Shown here in pieces: positions 1 to 10,548 of a stretch of 64,000 bases of DNA. Numbering within the stretch: position 1 is the stretch's first letter; every line of letters begins with the position of its first letter. Below the pieces are notes generated by a model. That model saw only the letters and a program-made list of their open reading frames with translations, was not told the DNA's origin and made no database searches. Made by a program: the position numbers and the translations under genes. Source of the DNA: Elysia crispata (taxonomy: Eukaryota; Mollusca; Gastropoda; Plakobranchidae); contig JAWDGP010007240.1 of assembly GCA_033675545.1 (NCBI GenBank), positions 457,001-521,000 of the forward strand. The letters run 5' to 3'.

Positions 1-693
1 ATAATAATTATTCAAAATTCTATGGGATGTAACTCTTGACTTTCGTCAAAGCCTTCTCTAGAGGGCCTTACATTTACTCGGCTCACATTTACCCATACAT
101 TTAAAATAAAAGGAAAAAGTGGAAAAAAATAACGTGACAAATATGAAAACTATTTCGAAAAGAAGGAAAAAATCTATGTCAATCTTTCTCAGCATTGAAC
201 TTAGGAAATCTTAAGGGGCGCAACCCAAAATATGTTGATTTTATGGTTGACCTCAAAGAGTTATCATAGAGATGCGATCTAGAAACCTGAAAAGTAAATG
301 TATTCAGTAAAGGAAAAAGTCATGCGCCTAACAAGCTATTATAAAAATTTTGCTGGTCATTTATTCTAACAGCCTACTTTTTCAGTCGAAGCATAAACAT
401 AAGTATCAAACGAAAAAAGGAAATGTTTGAAAATCTTGTCAAGGTTTCCATCTTCTTCCTTGTGTAACGGCATCAGAAGAAACAGAATACTTCGATATAT
501 ATATTTGCATCTTCTTCAACACATGAATTTTAAGTTGCTACTATCTGTTTCTCCTAACTATCTCTAACAATTTTTTCTTTTCGTCGTTACAAGTTTATTC
601 TGTGAATAATTGCTCTCCCTTTGTAGCACAATTCTATCCATCATAAATATGGCCCTAGCACATTTAAAAAATGGTTGTGTTTGCTGTTCACAG
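1..693. other. AT-rich non-coding stretch before the exon-like array
   Basis: I see no open frame of useful length and no RNA gene. The right end (about 560-693) becomes pyrimidine-rich and ends in a TTCACAG acceptor-like site that opens the first exon-like cassette. The stretch could therefore be intron or 5' flank of whatever gave rise to the array. Confidence 0.4.
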
Positions 694-810
694 AAGGAAA
701 AGCAAGAGGATTATCAGTTGCATCTGGAGAGGAAACAGAAGAGCACGAGCAGCAGGACTTAAGCACATGATCAAAATGTGACTGGCGGAAGAAGTCGTCG
801 TTCACAAAAG
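694..810 (+). pseudogene. Exon-like cassette 1, Gln/Glu-rich, with stop
   Basis: The 117-nt core lies between TTCACAG and a GTAAAAT donor-like site. Read from its first base it gives a Lys/Glu/Gln-rich peptide (KEKQEDYQLHLERKQK...) that ends at a TAA after 22 codons. The other two frames each hold one TGA. It is the leftmost cassette I can recognise. It may be a relic exon or a non-coding exon. Confidence 0.4.
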
Positions 811-892
811 GTAAAATATTTTATTTACTTTTTATAGAGCTAAAGCTCATTTTCCTGAACATTTTAGATATCCTGCTAGATCTCTACCTTAG

Positions 893-1038
893 GCACTGGA
901 TCTAGAAACAGCAAGATTAGGATCCAGGAGCACCAAGAACAGATGTGTCATGGACATAGACCTCAGGATCAGGAGCAGCAGGACAGAAGCAGACGCACTA
1001 TGGAAAGGGTCAGCGAAAGGGGTCCTTCCATAAAAGAG
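893..1038 (+). pseudogene. Exon-like cassette 2
   Basis: The core runs from an ACCTTAG acceptor-like edge to GAG/GTAAAAT. One frame is open throughout (two bases, then 48 codons) and contains QEHQEQ and QDQEQQD. This is the same Gln/Glu/Asp periodicity as the 1291 cassette. Aligned base by base with that cassette, the first third is shifted by one base and shows TAG where the neighbour has CAG. The open frame may therefore be a by-product of indels. Confidence 0.4.
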
Positions 1039-1290
1039 GTAAAATGTTTTATATCCTTTTTTTTAATTAGAGTTCATTTTCTACATGTATATTATATATG
1101 TATCAATTTACCTCTATATGTCAAGCAATAGATAGGAGCAGCAAGAACAGAAGCAGATGAACTGAAAAAGGATAAGTAAATGAGATCTTTGTGTACAAAA
1201 GGTAAAATATTTTATTTCCTTTTTTTTACAACTAAAGCTTTTCTTTGGTACAAGTGTTGAACATCTTTTTTTTTACTCATTCACCTCAAG

Positions 1291-1521
1291 CAATGGATCC
1301 AGGAACAGCAAGATCAGGATCAAGAGTATCTGCATCAGGAGCAGCAAGATCAGGATCAAGAGCATCTGCATCAGGAACAGCAAGATCAGGATCAAGAGTA
1401 TCTGCATCAGGAGCAGCAAGAACAGAATTGTGATGGACATCAACAGCAGGACCAGGAGCAGCAGGAGAGAAGCAAATGTAGTATGGAAAGTATCAACAAT
1501 AGGGATCCTTCTGTACAAAAG
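1291..1521 (+). pseudogene. Exon-like cassette 4, fully open Gln-rich frame
   Basis: This is the best-preserved short cassette: 231 nt, exactly 77 codons, bounded by CACCTCAAG and GTACAAAAG/GTAAAAT. Frame 1 is open from edge to edge. It encodes three tandem copies of a 14-residue unit of the type QEQQDQDQEYLHQE, followed by a less repetitive tail (NCDGHQQQDQEQQER, then SMESINNRDPSVQK). The tail pattern recurs in cassettes 2 and 7, which argues that this was once the coding frame. I cannot name the protein; the composition fits a Gln-rich, possibly coiled-coil, low-complexity segment. It could still be an active exon, and I label it pseudogene only because most sister cassettes carry stops. 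Confidence 0.45.
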
Positions 1522-1767
1522 GTAAAATGATTTATTTCCATCTCTTGAGAACTAAAGTTTATTTTTCTTCATTTATATTATAGATATCCATTTATTTCTC
1601 TGCTTCAGGCAATGGAACTAGTTCCAACAGGATCAGGATCAGCAAGGCAAAAGCAGATGAACCAGAAAAGGATCAACGAAACAGTTCCTTGTAAACTTTT
1701 TTCTCTTTTAAAATTAAAGCTCGCATTCCAACACTATTATATGTATTCTTTGACATCTCTACCTCAG

Positions 1768-1907
1768 GCACTGAATCTAAGGGCAGGCTCGATCAGCAGC
1801 ACAAGTATCAGGAGCTTAGAGAACAGAATTATGATGGACAAGAAACAGGACCAGGAGCAGATCGACCAAAAAAGAATATAAACAAAACAGGTCTTTGTGT
1901 ACAAAGG
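1768..1907 (+). pseudogene. Exon-like cassette 6, open in one frame
   Basis: Bounded by CTACCTCAG and TACAAAGG/GTAAAAT. After two bases one frame runs open to the donor. It includes DQQHKYQELREQNYDGQE, which parallels the CDGHQQQDQEQQ tail of cassette 4, and ends in LCVQ, a counterpart of the PSVQK ending. A second donor-like CAG/GTCTTT lies at about 1890. Confidence 0.4.
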
Positions 1908-2801
1908 GTAAAATGTTTTATTTCCTTTTTATGGAACTAAAATTCATTTTTCTGCATGTATATTTTAGATTATCTTTTAAAACTCGACCTCAGGAAATAG
2001 GTCGAGAAACAGCACGATCAGGAGCAAAAGCATGAGGAGCAGCAAGAACAGAAGTGCGAGAACAGAAGTGCGAGAACATGAAATAGCAGGACAGAAGCAA
2101 ATGTACTTTGGAAAGTATCAACAAAAGTGGCCTTACATAGAAGAGGTAAAATATTTCATTTCTTTTTTATTTAAACATCTGAAGCTTATTTTTTTAGATG
2201 GATATTATATATATCCATTTACTTCTCTAACCTCTGGCGCTGGATCTAGGAGCAGCAAGACAGAAATAGATAAAACAGAAAAGGATCAAAGGTACATGTC
2301 TTTCAGTGCAAAAGATAAAATTTTTATGCATACATATTAGGTCTATAGATTTTCTTTTACTTTTCTACCTCAGGCACTAGATCTATTTACTTCTTTAACC
2401 TCTGGCGCTGGATCTAGGAGCAGCAAAATAGATAAACCAGAAAAGGATCAACGGTACAGGTCTTTCAGTACAAAAGGTAAAATTTGTTATTTCCTTTGAA
2501 CAGTCCTAAACTTTATTTTTTGCATAAATTAAATTGGTTAATTTCTAAGTTAGTTGGGAATTGTCCAGTTCATGAACAATGAGATTATTAAAGTTATGGT
2601 TGAGATGATGAGGATAAAGTTCTGTTCTTGTGAACACTGGGAGGGGTCTCATCATACTATCTGTCCAAGAACAATTTTTAAAATTTGATTCGCAACAGAT
2701 AGATTATATGAATAAACTATATCTATATGAAAGATAGTGGTTTATTTCCGTTTTTTAAAAAAAAACCAAAAGCTTAATTTCTTTAATTTCTCTATTTCAA
2801 G

Positions 2802-2991
2802 CAGTGAGTCTTAGGACAATGCAATCAGGACCAACTGCGACATCAAGAACAGCAAGAATAGATGCACCTGGATTCAGAACACCCAACTTGGAATCACCAG
2901 GACCAGTATCAGCTTCACCGAGAGAAAGAGCAGCAAGATGGAAGTGGATGCTCCCTAAGAACTATCAGCAAAAATGTCCTGCACCCTAGGG
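2802..2991 (+). pseudogene. Exon-like cassette 10, one internal stop
   Basis: Bounded by CTATTTCAAG and AGGG/GTAAGT, a strong donor. The Gln-rich frame reads QDQLRHQEQQE, then TAG, then MHLDSEHPTWNHQDQYQLHREKEQQDG and on to the donor. A TGA lies near the start. The TAG sits where sister copies have CAG. Spacing to the next cassette rises to about 0.7 kb, marking the change from short to long intron units. Confidence 0.45.
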
Positions 2992-3501
2992 GTAAGTCTC
3001 ACTCTCAAGACAAAATTAAATATTAGTTGCCTGTGTAAGACTTTTATCATGAAAAATGTGATTGTAAGCAACTTTGAAAAATATGCTTTTCAGTTGTTTT
3101 GAGGTGCGTTACGCTTGTGATGATTTGCAAAAAAAAAAAAAATAAAAATCAATATTGGTGGCTAAATTCTCCTATCTTTTTTGCTTAATGAAGATTGTTT
3201 TGATGTGTAGGGAAGCTAACAAAATTGAAAGTGCATAACTTTTAACATATACATGTATGTCCACTTGACCTGGTTCTTGTTAAACTGTGAAATCTGGCGA
3301 TGCTGTAAACACTCATTTAGAAATGAACATCACACACAGTTACGCAAGGACCTTTTGGTCATATGAAACTGTATAATATTCCAAGTCAACAGATCATAAT
3401 TATGATTAAACCAAAGCTAATTTTATGAGAAATATTTTTTTTTCTTTTGTTAGAATTATAGCTTATTTTATAATAGAAATGTGTGACTTTTCTATTGTAA
3501 G

Positions 3502-3681
3502 CAGTGGGTCAAGGAGTATAAGATAACCAAGAGCAGCAAGTGTAAAAGCCGTGGGGTTTGGAGCATTCACATAGAAATCAGCAAGACAGAATCAGCTGGG
3601 CTTTGACAAGAATCTGGTGTACCAAGAACAGATGGATCAATAAAAGCTTTGGTCAACAAAACATGCCCTTATGTTCTAAAG
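3502..3681 (+). pseudogene. Exon-like cassette 11, 60 codons with one TGA
   Basis: This is a 180-nt core between CTATTGTAAG and CTAAAG/GTAAGT. It starts with CAGTGG, like the CAATGG start of cassette 4. In that phase it is open except for one TGA after about 35 codons. The translation is less Gln-rich than its neighbours (QWVKEYKITKSSK...), suggesting a partial frame change or real divergence. Confidence 0.4.
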
Positions 3682-4824
3682 GTAAGTCTTAAGACAAACA
3701 TAAGACAATACTTGCCCTGACAAGATTTTTGCCATGAGAAATGTTACTTTGATGCAATGTTATAAGGCCTTTTCAATGCTTTTGAGTTATAAAACGGATT
3801 TATATTGAAATTGCAGCAGCTTGATTTTTATCGAATTTAATTTGAATGTTTGTAAAGAAGTGATCCTCAGTCCAAAAATTTAAATGTTTAACCTATAGAT
3901 CCTATAGCTCGATCCTTTGTATGTTGATATTAGTAACAGACTGGCTTATACCAAACCAGATTCTGATGCTGCCTTATCCTTTAAGGATAATTTCAATGTA
4001 ATTTGAATAACATTCAATACAGCAGTCATAATGTATTGCTCAAGGACTTGGAGGAATAAATATTATTGTTTAAAAGTTTGTTTGTGTAAAAAATGTGTCT
4101 ATACTAAAAAAAAAAACCTTCTCAGATATTTTAAATTCTAAAAATGTGGAAAAAAATTGTCTTAGAGGTGTATAACATAGAGTCCAAGCACATAGTAAAT
4201 ATGATTATTATTAACTCTTTTCAGACAACTGTCATCAGCTTTTCAGAATGTAGAACTTCAGTTGGTCATGCAGGGAGGGGAAGTTCCTGCCTTTTCTCTG
4301 AAGGTACTCATAATTTTTTGGATTGCTTGTATCACTTTTACTTCCTTCTACTAATCCTAAATTAGGAAAATTGCAACACATTGAAGTTAATTTTAACTTA
4401 AAAATTACATTACTGAATCATGCCAAAATGCTTAGGGTATTCATAACAGCTAATCAGTATTAAAAAAAGAAAGCAAATTCCCCTATTAAAATGTAGTTAA
4501 AAAACATAAAATGAAACAATTGTTATGTTTTCAGATATATTGAAAAGTTTTGCTTTTAAAGAGTTGCAGAGTTTGCCTATTCAAGAATGAGATTAATGGA
4601 CCTATGATTGAGGAGCTTCAGATGGAATGTTATTGCAATGTTGACAGTAGCTGCTTTCATGAGGGCCACCTTATTCAAGGACAATTTTCAAACCCAATTT
4701 ACTAGTCATTTCAGATAGACTATCTATGAACTCTATAAAGAAAAAGGTTTACTTTAAATTTTTTAAATAAATAAAAATTTCAAATTCTTACATATCATGG
4801 CTACCCTTTGTCTTCTACTTATAG

Positions 4825-5005
4825 CCTCGGGTTCAGGAGCAGCAGAATCACGAGCAATAGCAACATCATCTAGAGCAGCAACAACAGAAGTTCTAGAATG
4901 GGAAGCATTTGGATGGGGATTAGCATGATCAACTGAACTAGATGAGTCATTGGACCAGGAACAGCCAACAAAAGCAGATGGACCTGATGACTTTGTTTCC
5001 TAGAG
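4825..5005 (+). pseudogene. Exon-like cassette 12, multiple TAG
   Basis: Bounded by a pyrimidine-rich CTTATAG and AGAG/GTAAGT. The Gln-rich frame starts PRVQEQQNHEQ but then has four TAGs, mostly where glutamine would be expected. Other frames are also interrupted. This is clear decay if it was ever coding. Confidence 0.4.
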
Positions 5006-5137
5006 GTAAGTCTATAAAATTCTATCTTTTAAAGAATAGTTAACCCAAACAACCTTTTTACCATTATATATGCTATCCTTATGCAATTGTCAGGTTTAAA
5101 GTTCAGCAGTACAAAGCCGACTTTAAATCTTGTCAAG

Positions 5138-5166
5138 GAGTGCACACACACACACACACACACACA
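5138..5166. repeat. (CA)n microsatellite
   Basis: An uninterrupted CA dinucleotide run of about 14 units inside the intron between exon-like cassettes 12 and 13. Confidence 0.95.
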
Positions 5167-5275
5167 GCAAAATGTGCAGTCTTTATACCTGATTGAAGTA
5201 CGAAAACTGTAAAATCCAGTCGTAAAATTAAACTTTAATTCCTTCTTGGGAGGAGTGTATATATTTTTTTTCTAG

Positions 5276-5447
5276 ACTGAAACGACAGCATGAGGGGCAG
5301 CCAGAACAGAGGCATCAGTAGGGTGAGGAGCAACCTGACAGGGATCAACACAACATGGAGCAGCAGGACTTGGCACAGCTTGATCAGGAGCAGCAGAGCT
5401 AGTGCCTGAAGAAGGATCTGATCAGCGACATATCTTTGTGTACAAAG
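5276..5447 (+). pseudogene. Exon-like cassette 13
   Basis: Bounded by a T-rich tract ending TCTAG and by TACAAAG/GTAAGT. The Gln-rich frame contains EEQPDRDQHNMEQQDLAQLDQEQQ, the ancestor-like form of the 30-bp unit that is amplified in cassettes 15 and 16. It has two TAGs. The 3' end encodes VPEEGSDQRHIFVYK in a shifted frame. The same ending is seen in cassette 17 (VPDKGSDQRHMFVLK), which is evidence for a once-conserved coding end. Confidence 0.5.
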
Positions 5448-6255
5448 GTAAGTTTGTTATTTTGACTTCATAGCAACCAGACATATTAAACATTTTATAA
5501 AGCAGTTCTATATTCAAAGCCCAACAGCTTGGTTTTGTCAGTTGCAAGTTGAAAATCCTCAATGAGTTATCCTCAGTAAGAATCAATACATTTAACCTGG
5601 AAATTAATGATTCTTTGTGTTTACATTAGTAATTGACTGGCTTCAAACAAATCAAACTTGTCTGTTGCCGTATCATTTAATAATTTGAATAGAATTTGAA
5701 TAACACAGTCGTCATAATTTTTGTCTAGAGGGATGAGAGATATAAATTGTTCTGTTTGAGAATTTGTTTTAAAAAAAATTACTTTTTCAAGTAAAACCAA
5801 AATTAAATTAAAAGGTTTCAAGATAATCATAGAGGCTAACGTCATTTTAAAAAGAAGTGTATTATACTTGACATTATGAAACACAGATAATGGATAAAAA
5901 TATAGAATAAGTAATTGTAACAGAATTTCTTTACTTTTATAGTTGAAGCTCATGATCCTCCTTGTTAAGGATGCCATTTAACTTTTCCTCTTTAAGCAAA
6001 GGACTTGGAGCAGCGTGGTCAGGCCCAAGAGCTACAGAAATCATTTTACTGATGGAAAAAGCTGTGAAAAACTAATAAAAAGATTTTTAGATAATTATAG
6101 AAGAAAAGTCATTTTTTAAAAGGATGTGTTAGACTTGACAATATGAACCACAAATCATCGATATAATATAGAAGTAATTGTAAGAAATAAATTTATTTTT
6201 GCAGTTGCTCATTTTTCTACTTGGTATAAGTATTTAATTTTATTCTTTAATCAAG

Positions 6256-6587
6256 GGTCTAGAAACAGCTGAACTAGGCTCAAGAGCTACAGCATCAGGA
6301 GCAGCCAGAGCAGAAGCATCAGCAGCATTAGGAGTAATCTGACAGGTATCAGCTTGATCAGGAGCAGCAGGACTTGGCACAGCATGATCAGGAGCAGCAG
6401 GACTTGGCACAGCATGATCAGGAGCAGCAGGACTTGGCACAGCATGATCAGGAGCAGCAGGACTTGGCACAGCATGATCAGGAGCAGCAGGACTTGGCAC
6501 AGCATGATCAGGAGTAGCAAAACTAGGAGCAGCAGAACTTGGTGCCTGCGGAATGATATGATCAGTGACACATCTTTGTGTACAAAG
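6256..6587 (+). pseudogene. Exon-like cassette 15 with internal 30-bp repeats
   Basis: Bounded by TAATCAAG and TACAAAG/GTATGT. The first third resembles cassette 13, with TAG and TAA at glutamine positions. The middle consists of five 30-bp units, each encoding DQEQQDLAQH on the + strand without stops. The end (about 6515-6587) carries further TAG/TGA. The minus strand is open across the whole cassette (6240-6611, Pro/Ala/Ser-rich, PSPAAPDHAV repeats), but it reads through the splice-like edges, so I favour the + orientation. Confidence 0.5.
6358..6511 (+). repeat. 30-bp minisatellite, about five copies
   Basis: Five near-identical 30-bp units (TCAGGAGCAGCAGGACTTGG followed by CACAGCATGA). 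The unit length is a multiple of three, so each copy adds ten codons (DQEQQDLAQH). The sister cassette at 7130-7520 has seven copies of the same unit. Confidence 0.95.
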
Positions 6588-7129
6588 GTATGTTTGTATA
6601 TGAACTTTCATAGCATCCAGGTACGTTAAAAAATATTTATAGAATAGTTATAGATTTAAAGGCAAAACAGCTTGATTTTTGTCACAGTTGTGTTCTGAAA
6701 TTCTGAAAAGTTATCTTCAGCAGTAAACAAGACATCTGTCTGCAGACTTCTGATTGTGTCCACATTAGCTACTAAGTAGCTTCAAACAAATCAAACTGAC
6801 ATATTATTTCATAATTTAAATAAATTTTAAATAATAAATAATATAACAGTCTAGTTGCGATGTAAATTTTACATTTTAAAAATGTGTAAAAATTCATTTT
6901 AATTATAGAAAGAGAAATCCAAAAAACTAATAAAAAAGTTTCTAGATGGTCATGGAGACTAAGGTCATTTTTTAAACAGGATTGTGGTAGACTTGACAAA
7001 TATGAACCACAGATCATCGATATATGTAGCAGAAGTAATTGTAAGAAATGAGTTTCTTAATTTTTATAATTGAAGCTCATTTTTCTACTTGGTATAAGTA
7101 TTTTTTAAATTTTTCTTATTCACTTTAAG

Positions 7130-7520
7130 GTCTAGAAAGAGCTGAACTAGGCTCAAGAGCTACAGCATCAGGAGCAGCCAGAGCAGAAGCATCAGCAGCA
7201 TTAGGAGTAATCTGACAGGTATCAGCTTGATCAGGAGCAGCAGGACTTGGCACAGCATGATCAGGAGCAGCAGGACTTGGCACAGCATGATCAGGAGCAG
7301 CAGGACTTGGCACAGCATGATCAGGAGCAGCAGGACTTGGCACAGCATGATCAGGAGCAGCAGGACTTGGCACAGCATGATCAGGAGCAGCAGGACTTGG
7401 CACAGCATGATCAGGAGCAGCAGGACTTGGCACAGCATGATCAGGAGTAGCAAAACTAGGAGCAGCAGAAGCAGGTGCCTGCGGAATGATATGATCAGTG
7501 ACACATCTTTGTGTACAAAG
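7130..7520 (+). pseudogene. Exon-like cassette 16 with internal 30-bp repeats
   Basis: A close paralogue of the 6256 cassette, offset about 875 bp and bounded by CACTTTAAG and TACAAAG/GTATGT. It shares the same left-third stops, the DRYQLDQEQQDLAQHD motif and the decayed end. It has seven instead of five 30-bp units. The minus strand is open for 139 codons (7125-7544). The surrounding intron is also duplicated, so the copy arose by segmental tandem duplication and later repeat slippage. Confidence 0.5.
7231..7444 (+). repeat. 30-bp minisatellite, about seven copies
   Basis: Seven tandem units identical or nearly identical to the 6358 array. Uniformity within and between the two arrays points to recent amplification or gene conversion. 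Confidence 0.95.
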
Positions 7521-8023
7521 GTATGTTTGTATTTGAACTTTCATAGCATTCAGACATGTTTAAAAAAAATTATAGAGTGGTTGTATATTTAAAGGCAAAA
7601 CAGCTTTTTTTTTGTCTAGTAGCATGTTGAAATTATGAAAAGCGTAATCCTCAGTAGACATAAAACATTAATCTGCAGATTTCTGATTGGTTCATATACA
7701 AATCACACTGGCATATTATTTAATAATTGGAATAGATTTTGAATAATAAATAATGTAATAGTCTAGTCACGATGTAAATTTTACGAAGTATATGTTTATA
7801 TTTTACATATAGAAAGAGAAATAGAAAAACTAATAAAAAAGTTTCTAGATAATCATGGAGACTTTGGTCATTTTTAAAGAGGATTGTGGGTGACTTGACA
7901 ATATAAACCACAGATCATGGATATATCTGATAGAAGTAATTGTAAGAAATGTTTCTTTATTTTTACAGTTATGCTCATTTTTCCACTTGATATAAGTAGC
8001 TTTTTAATTTTTCTTCAATTAAG

Positions 8024-8175
8024 GGTCTAGAAACAGCTGAACTAGGCTTTAGAGCTACAGCATCAGGAGAAGTCAAAACAGAAGGATCAGCAGTACCTGG
8101 CAGATCATGATCATCAGCAGCAAGACCAAGTGCCTGACAAAGGATCAGATCAGCGACACATGTTTGTGTTGAAAG
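8024..8175 (+). pseudogene. Exon-like cassette 17, lacks the 30-bp expansion
   Basis: Bounded by TTCAATTAAG and TTGAAAG/GTAAGT. After two early TAGs the Gln-rich frame is open for more than 40 codons to the donor (ALELQHQEKSKQKDQQYLAD, then HDHQQQDQ, then VPDKGSDQRHMFVLK). It shows what the cassette looks like without repeat expansion. Its VP-x-x-GSDQRH-x-FV-x-K ending matches cassette 13. Confidence 0.5.
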
Positions 8176-8685
8176 GTAAGTCTGTCATTTGGACTTTCAT
8201 AGCATCCAGACCCAGTAAAATTTTTATTAAGCAGTTTTATATATAAAGCCCAACAGTTTGTTTTTTGCCATAATTGTAAGATGAATGTTCCAATAAGAGC
8301 CTCTGTCTGAGAGAACTTTTTACCTGCAGAATTAATGATACTTTGTGTTTCCATTAGTTCCTGACTGTTTCAATCAAATCAAAGTACTCTGAAGTCTTCT
8401 GAAAATAATTTGATTAAAACATAATTCGATAGTCACAATGTATATGTGAAAGGGTGAAAGATTTGAATTTTTCTGTTAGAGAATAAATGCGTTTCAAAGA
8501 AATCATTTTACTTAATGATAAAGAATTCAAATTTTATGAAAGGTTTAATAATAATTATAGAAACTTAATTGAATGAAGAAGTGTAGGCTGGAGAAAATAA
8601 ACAATATAAGTTATAAAAGTTTTGATGTCAAAAATGTAATAGGAGCAAGAAAAATTTAACATGACTGTTATTTTCTTTGTTTCAG

Positions 8686-8765
8686 ACAAAACAAAAGATG
8701 TCAACCGAGATGGGTTCACAGTGTTGATGAAAAGTCCAATTTTCTTTGTTAAGCAGCAGATGTAG
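8686..8765 (+). pseudogene. Possible terminal exon-like segment
   Basis: A good acceptor-like site (TTTTCTTTGTTTCAG) is followed by unique sequence with one frame open for about 25 codons, ending in CAGCAGATG-TAG. No donor follows within the next 200 bp, and the next sequence is a different repeat family. It could be the last exon of the array transcript. No polyadenylation signal is obvious. Confidence 0.3.
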
Positions 8766-9545
8766 GGATATCATATAATTAGATGCTTAATTTTGTCCCA
8801 GTATCAAAGAGCTCTCAAGTAGAGAAAGTCTCTAAAAGTTTGATCTTTAACTCCAGAGTTTTCCTGAATTTGGTCACCATCCTGGTATGGGAGCCATGGA
8901 AAGAAAGATCTCTCTGTCTCTCTGTCTTCGATCCAGTGGTAGGCTTGTTCGTTGTTTCCAAGGCTACTCTGTTATAGTTTTTTGCAACATATCATAAAGT
9001 CTGATATTAAAGCTTTCAAGTAGAGTAGAGTTCAAAAGTTTCTAGATTTATCCCGGACGTGGTCACCATCCTGGTATGGGAGCCATGGAAAGGAAAGATC
9101 TCTCTCTGTCTCTGTCTTCGATCCAGTTGTAGGTATAGGCTTGTTTGTTGTTTCCAAGGCTACTCTGTTATAGTTTTTTGCAGCATACGACGAAGTCTAT
9201 TAGTTTTTAAAACGAGTAGAGCTCCAAAAGTTTCTAGATTTATCCTGGATGTGATCACCATCCTGGTATGGGAGCTATGGAAAGGAAAGATCTCTCTCCC
9301 TGTCTTCGATCCAGTGGTAGGCTTGTTTGTTGTTTCCAAGGTTACTCTGTTATAGTTTTTTGCAGCATACGATGAAGTCTGATATTAAAGCTTTTAAGAA
9401 GAGTAGAGCTTCCAAAGTTTCTAGATTTATCCTGGATGTGGTCACCATCCTGGTATGGGAGCCACGGAAAGGAAAGATCTCTCTCTCTCTCTGTCTTCGA
9501 TCCAGTTGCAGGCTTGTTTGTTGTTTCCAAGGCTAGTGTGTTATA

Positions 9546-10060
9546 GCTCAAGATGAGTCAGGGCTTGAGGGTCTGCGTGTTGCCCACATACTTGTTAACA
9601 TTAGGTGTCCAGAGGGGAACAACTCCGCCTCAGATTTAGGGTGTGGTCCTTAATGCTCGCGAAAAAATATGTAGGTAGAGATGGCGAAACCACCTCTCCC
9701 ATCTAAGGGTGCCTTTTTGGTCATTTTCTTTGTTCAATGAGTGTTAGGTAGCATGTAGGTTCCTTTTGTCTTTGGCTTATTAAGACTATGCATACTCTGT
9801 GTTGGAGAGCTGTTATGACTGTGTAGTTAGTTTAATAAGCATAACAGGAATTTCAAGTCTATTAATGTGTGCTGTCCAGCATTTAGGCACATTTTCATCT
9901 GAGATATAGTAATTCATATTTTCATAGTTTTCTTGTTTCAAACCTGATCAATGTTTGGTTATACAGGTACTGATTAGAGGGTGCAAGTATGTAGTCGATT
10001 TTTGAATCTTTAAGATATATAAAGCTTGAAAGATGCTTAAAAGTCAAAGAGTTTTCCTGG
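9546..10060. repeat. 0.5-kb spacer duplicate, left copy
   Basis: This segment begins with CTCAAGATGAGTCAGGGCTT and is repeated almost base for base at 10549-11063. The offset is about 1,003 bp and there are only scattered substitutions and one-base indels. Spacer plus adjoining 185-bp units were duplicated as one block. Confidence 0.9.
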
Positions 10061-10548
10061 ATGTGGTCACCATCCTGATATGGGAGCCACGGAAAGGAAA
10101 GATCTCTCTCTCTCTCTCTGTCTTCGATCCAATTGTAAGCTTGTTTGTTGTTTCAAAGGCTACTCTGTTATAGTTTTTTGCAACATATCATAGAGTCTGA
10201 TATTAAAGCTTTCAAGAAGAGTAGAGTTCAAAAGTTTCTAGATTTATCCCGGACGTGGTCACCATCCTGGTATGGGAGCCATGGAAAGGAAAGATCTCTC
10301 TCTCTCTCTCTGTCTTCGATCCAGTTGTAGGCTTGTTTGTTGTTTCCAAGGCTACTCTGTCATAGTTTTTTGCAGCATACAATGAAGTCTATTAAAGTTT
10401 TTAAGACGAGTAGAGCTCCAAAAGTTTCTAGATTTATCCTGGACGTGGTCACCATCCTGGTATGGGAGCCATGGAAAGGAAAGATCTCTCTCTCTGTCTT
10501 CGATCCAGTTGTAGGCTTGTTTGTTGTTTCCAAAGCTAGTGTGTTATA

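Larger units (their letters stand above)
694..2476 (+). repeat. Short-unit part of the exon-like cassette array
   Basis: About nine diverged copies of one cassette follow each other every 160-400 bp. Left edges resemble splice acceptors (CTACCTCAG, CACCTCAAG, GCTTCAG) after a pyrimidine tract. Cores are built from GGAGCAGCAAGA and GATCAGGATCA motifs. Right edges resemble donors (TACAAAAG followed by GTAAAAT). The sequence between cores is also shared (GTAAAATGTTTTATTTCC near the left, TATTATAGATATCC near the right), so exon and intron were duplicated together. Cores sit near 694-810, 893-1038, 1126-1201, 1291-1521, 1609-1690, 1768-1907, 1994-2145, 2236-2310 and 2374-2476. The 1609 and 2236 copies have damaged splice borders. 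Whether any copy is still used is not visible here. Confidence 0.7.
3682..8640 (+). repeat. Long-unit part of the array: five duplicated introns
   Basis: The sequences after the donors at 3682, 5448, 6588, 7521 and 8176 are recognisably related over about 0.4-0.6 kb. Shared blocks occur in the same order: CTTTCATAGCATCCAGAC, AAGCCCAACAGCTTG, GTTATCCTCAGTA, TTTCTGATT and CTTCAAACAAATCAAAC. The 6.6 and 7.5 kb copies are the most alike. A truncated cassette lies near 5997-6050 (AGCAAAGGACTTGGAGCAGC). Confidence 0.75.

Noticed and set aside
6358-7444. CRISPR-like direct repeats of 30 bp
   Set aside because: The repeats are head to tail with no unique spacers, no leader and no cas genes, in a clearly eukaryotic context.
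7125-7544. 139-codon minus-strand Pro/Ala/Ser-rich frame (and its twin at 6240-6611)
   Set aside because: It reads across the splice-like borders of + strand cassettes and owes its openness to the 30-bp repeat. The orientation of the cassette edges favours the + strand. Kept as an alternative in the findings.
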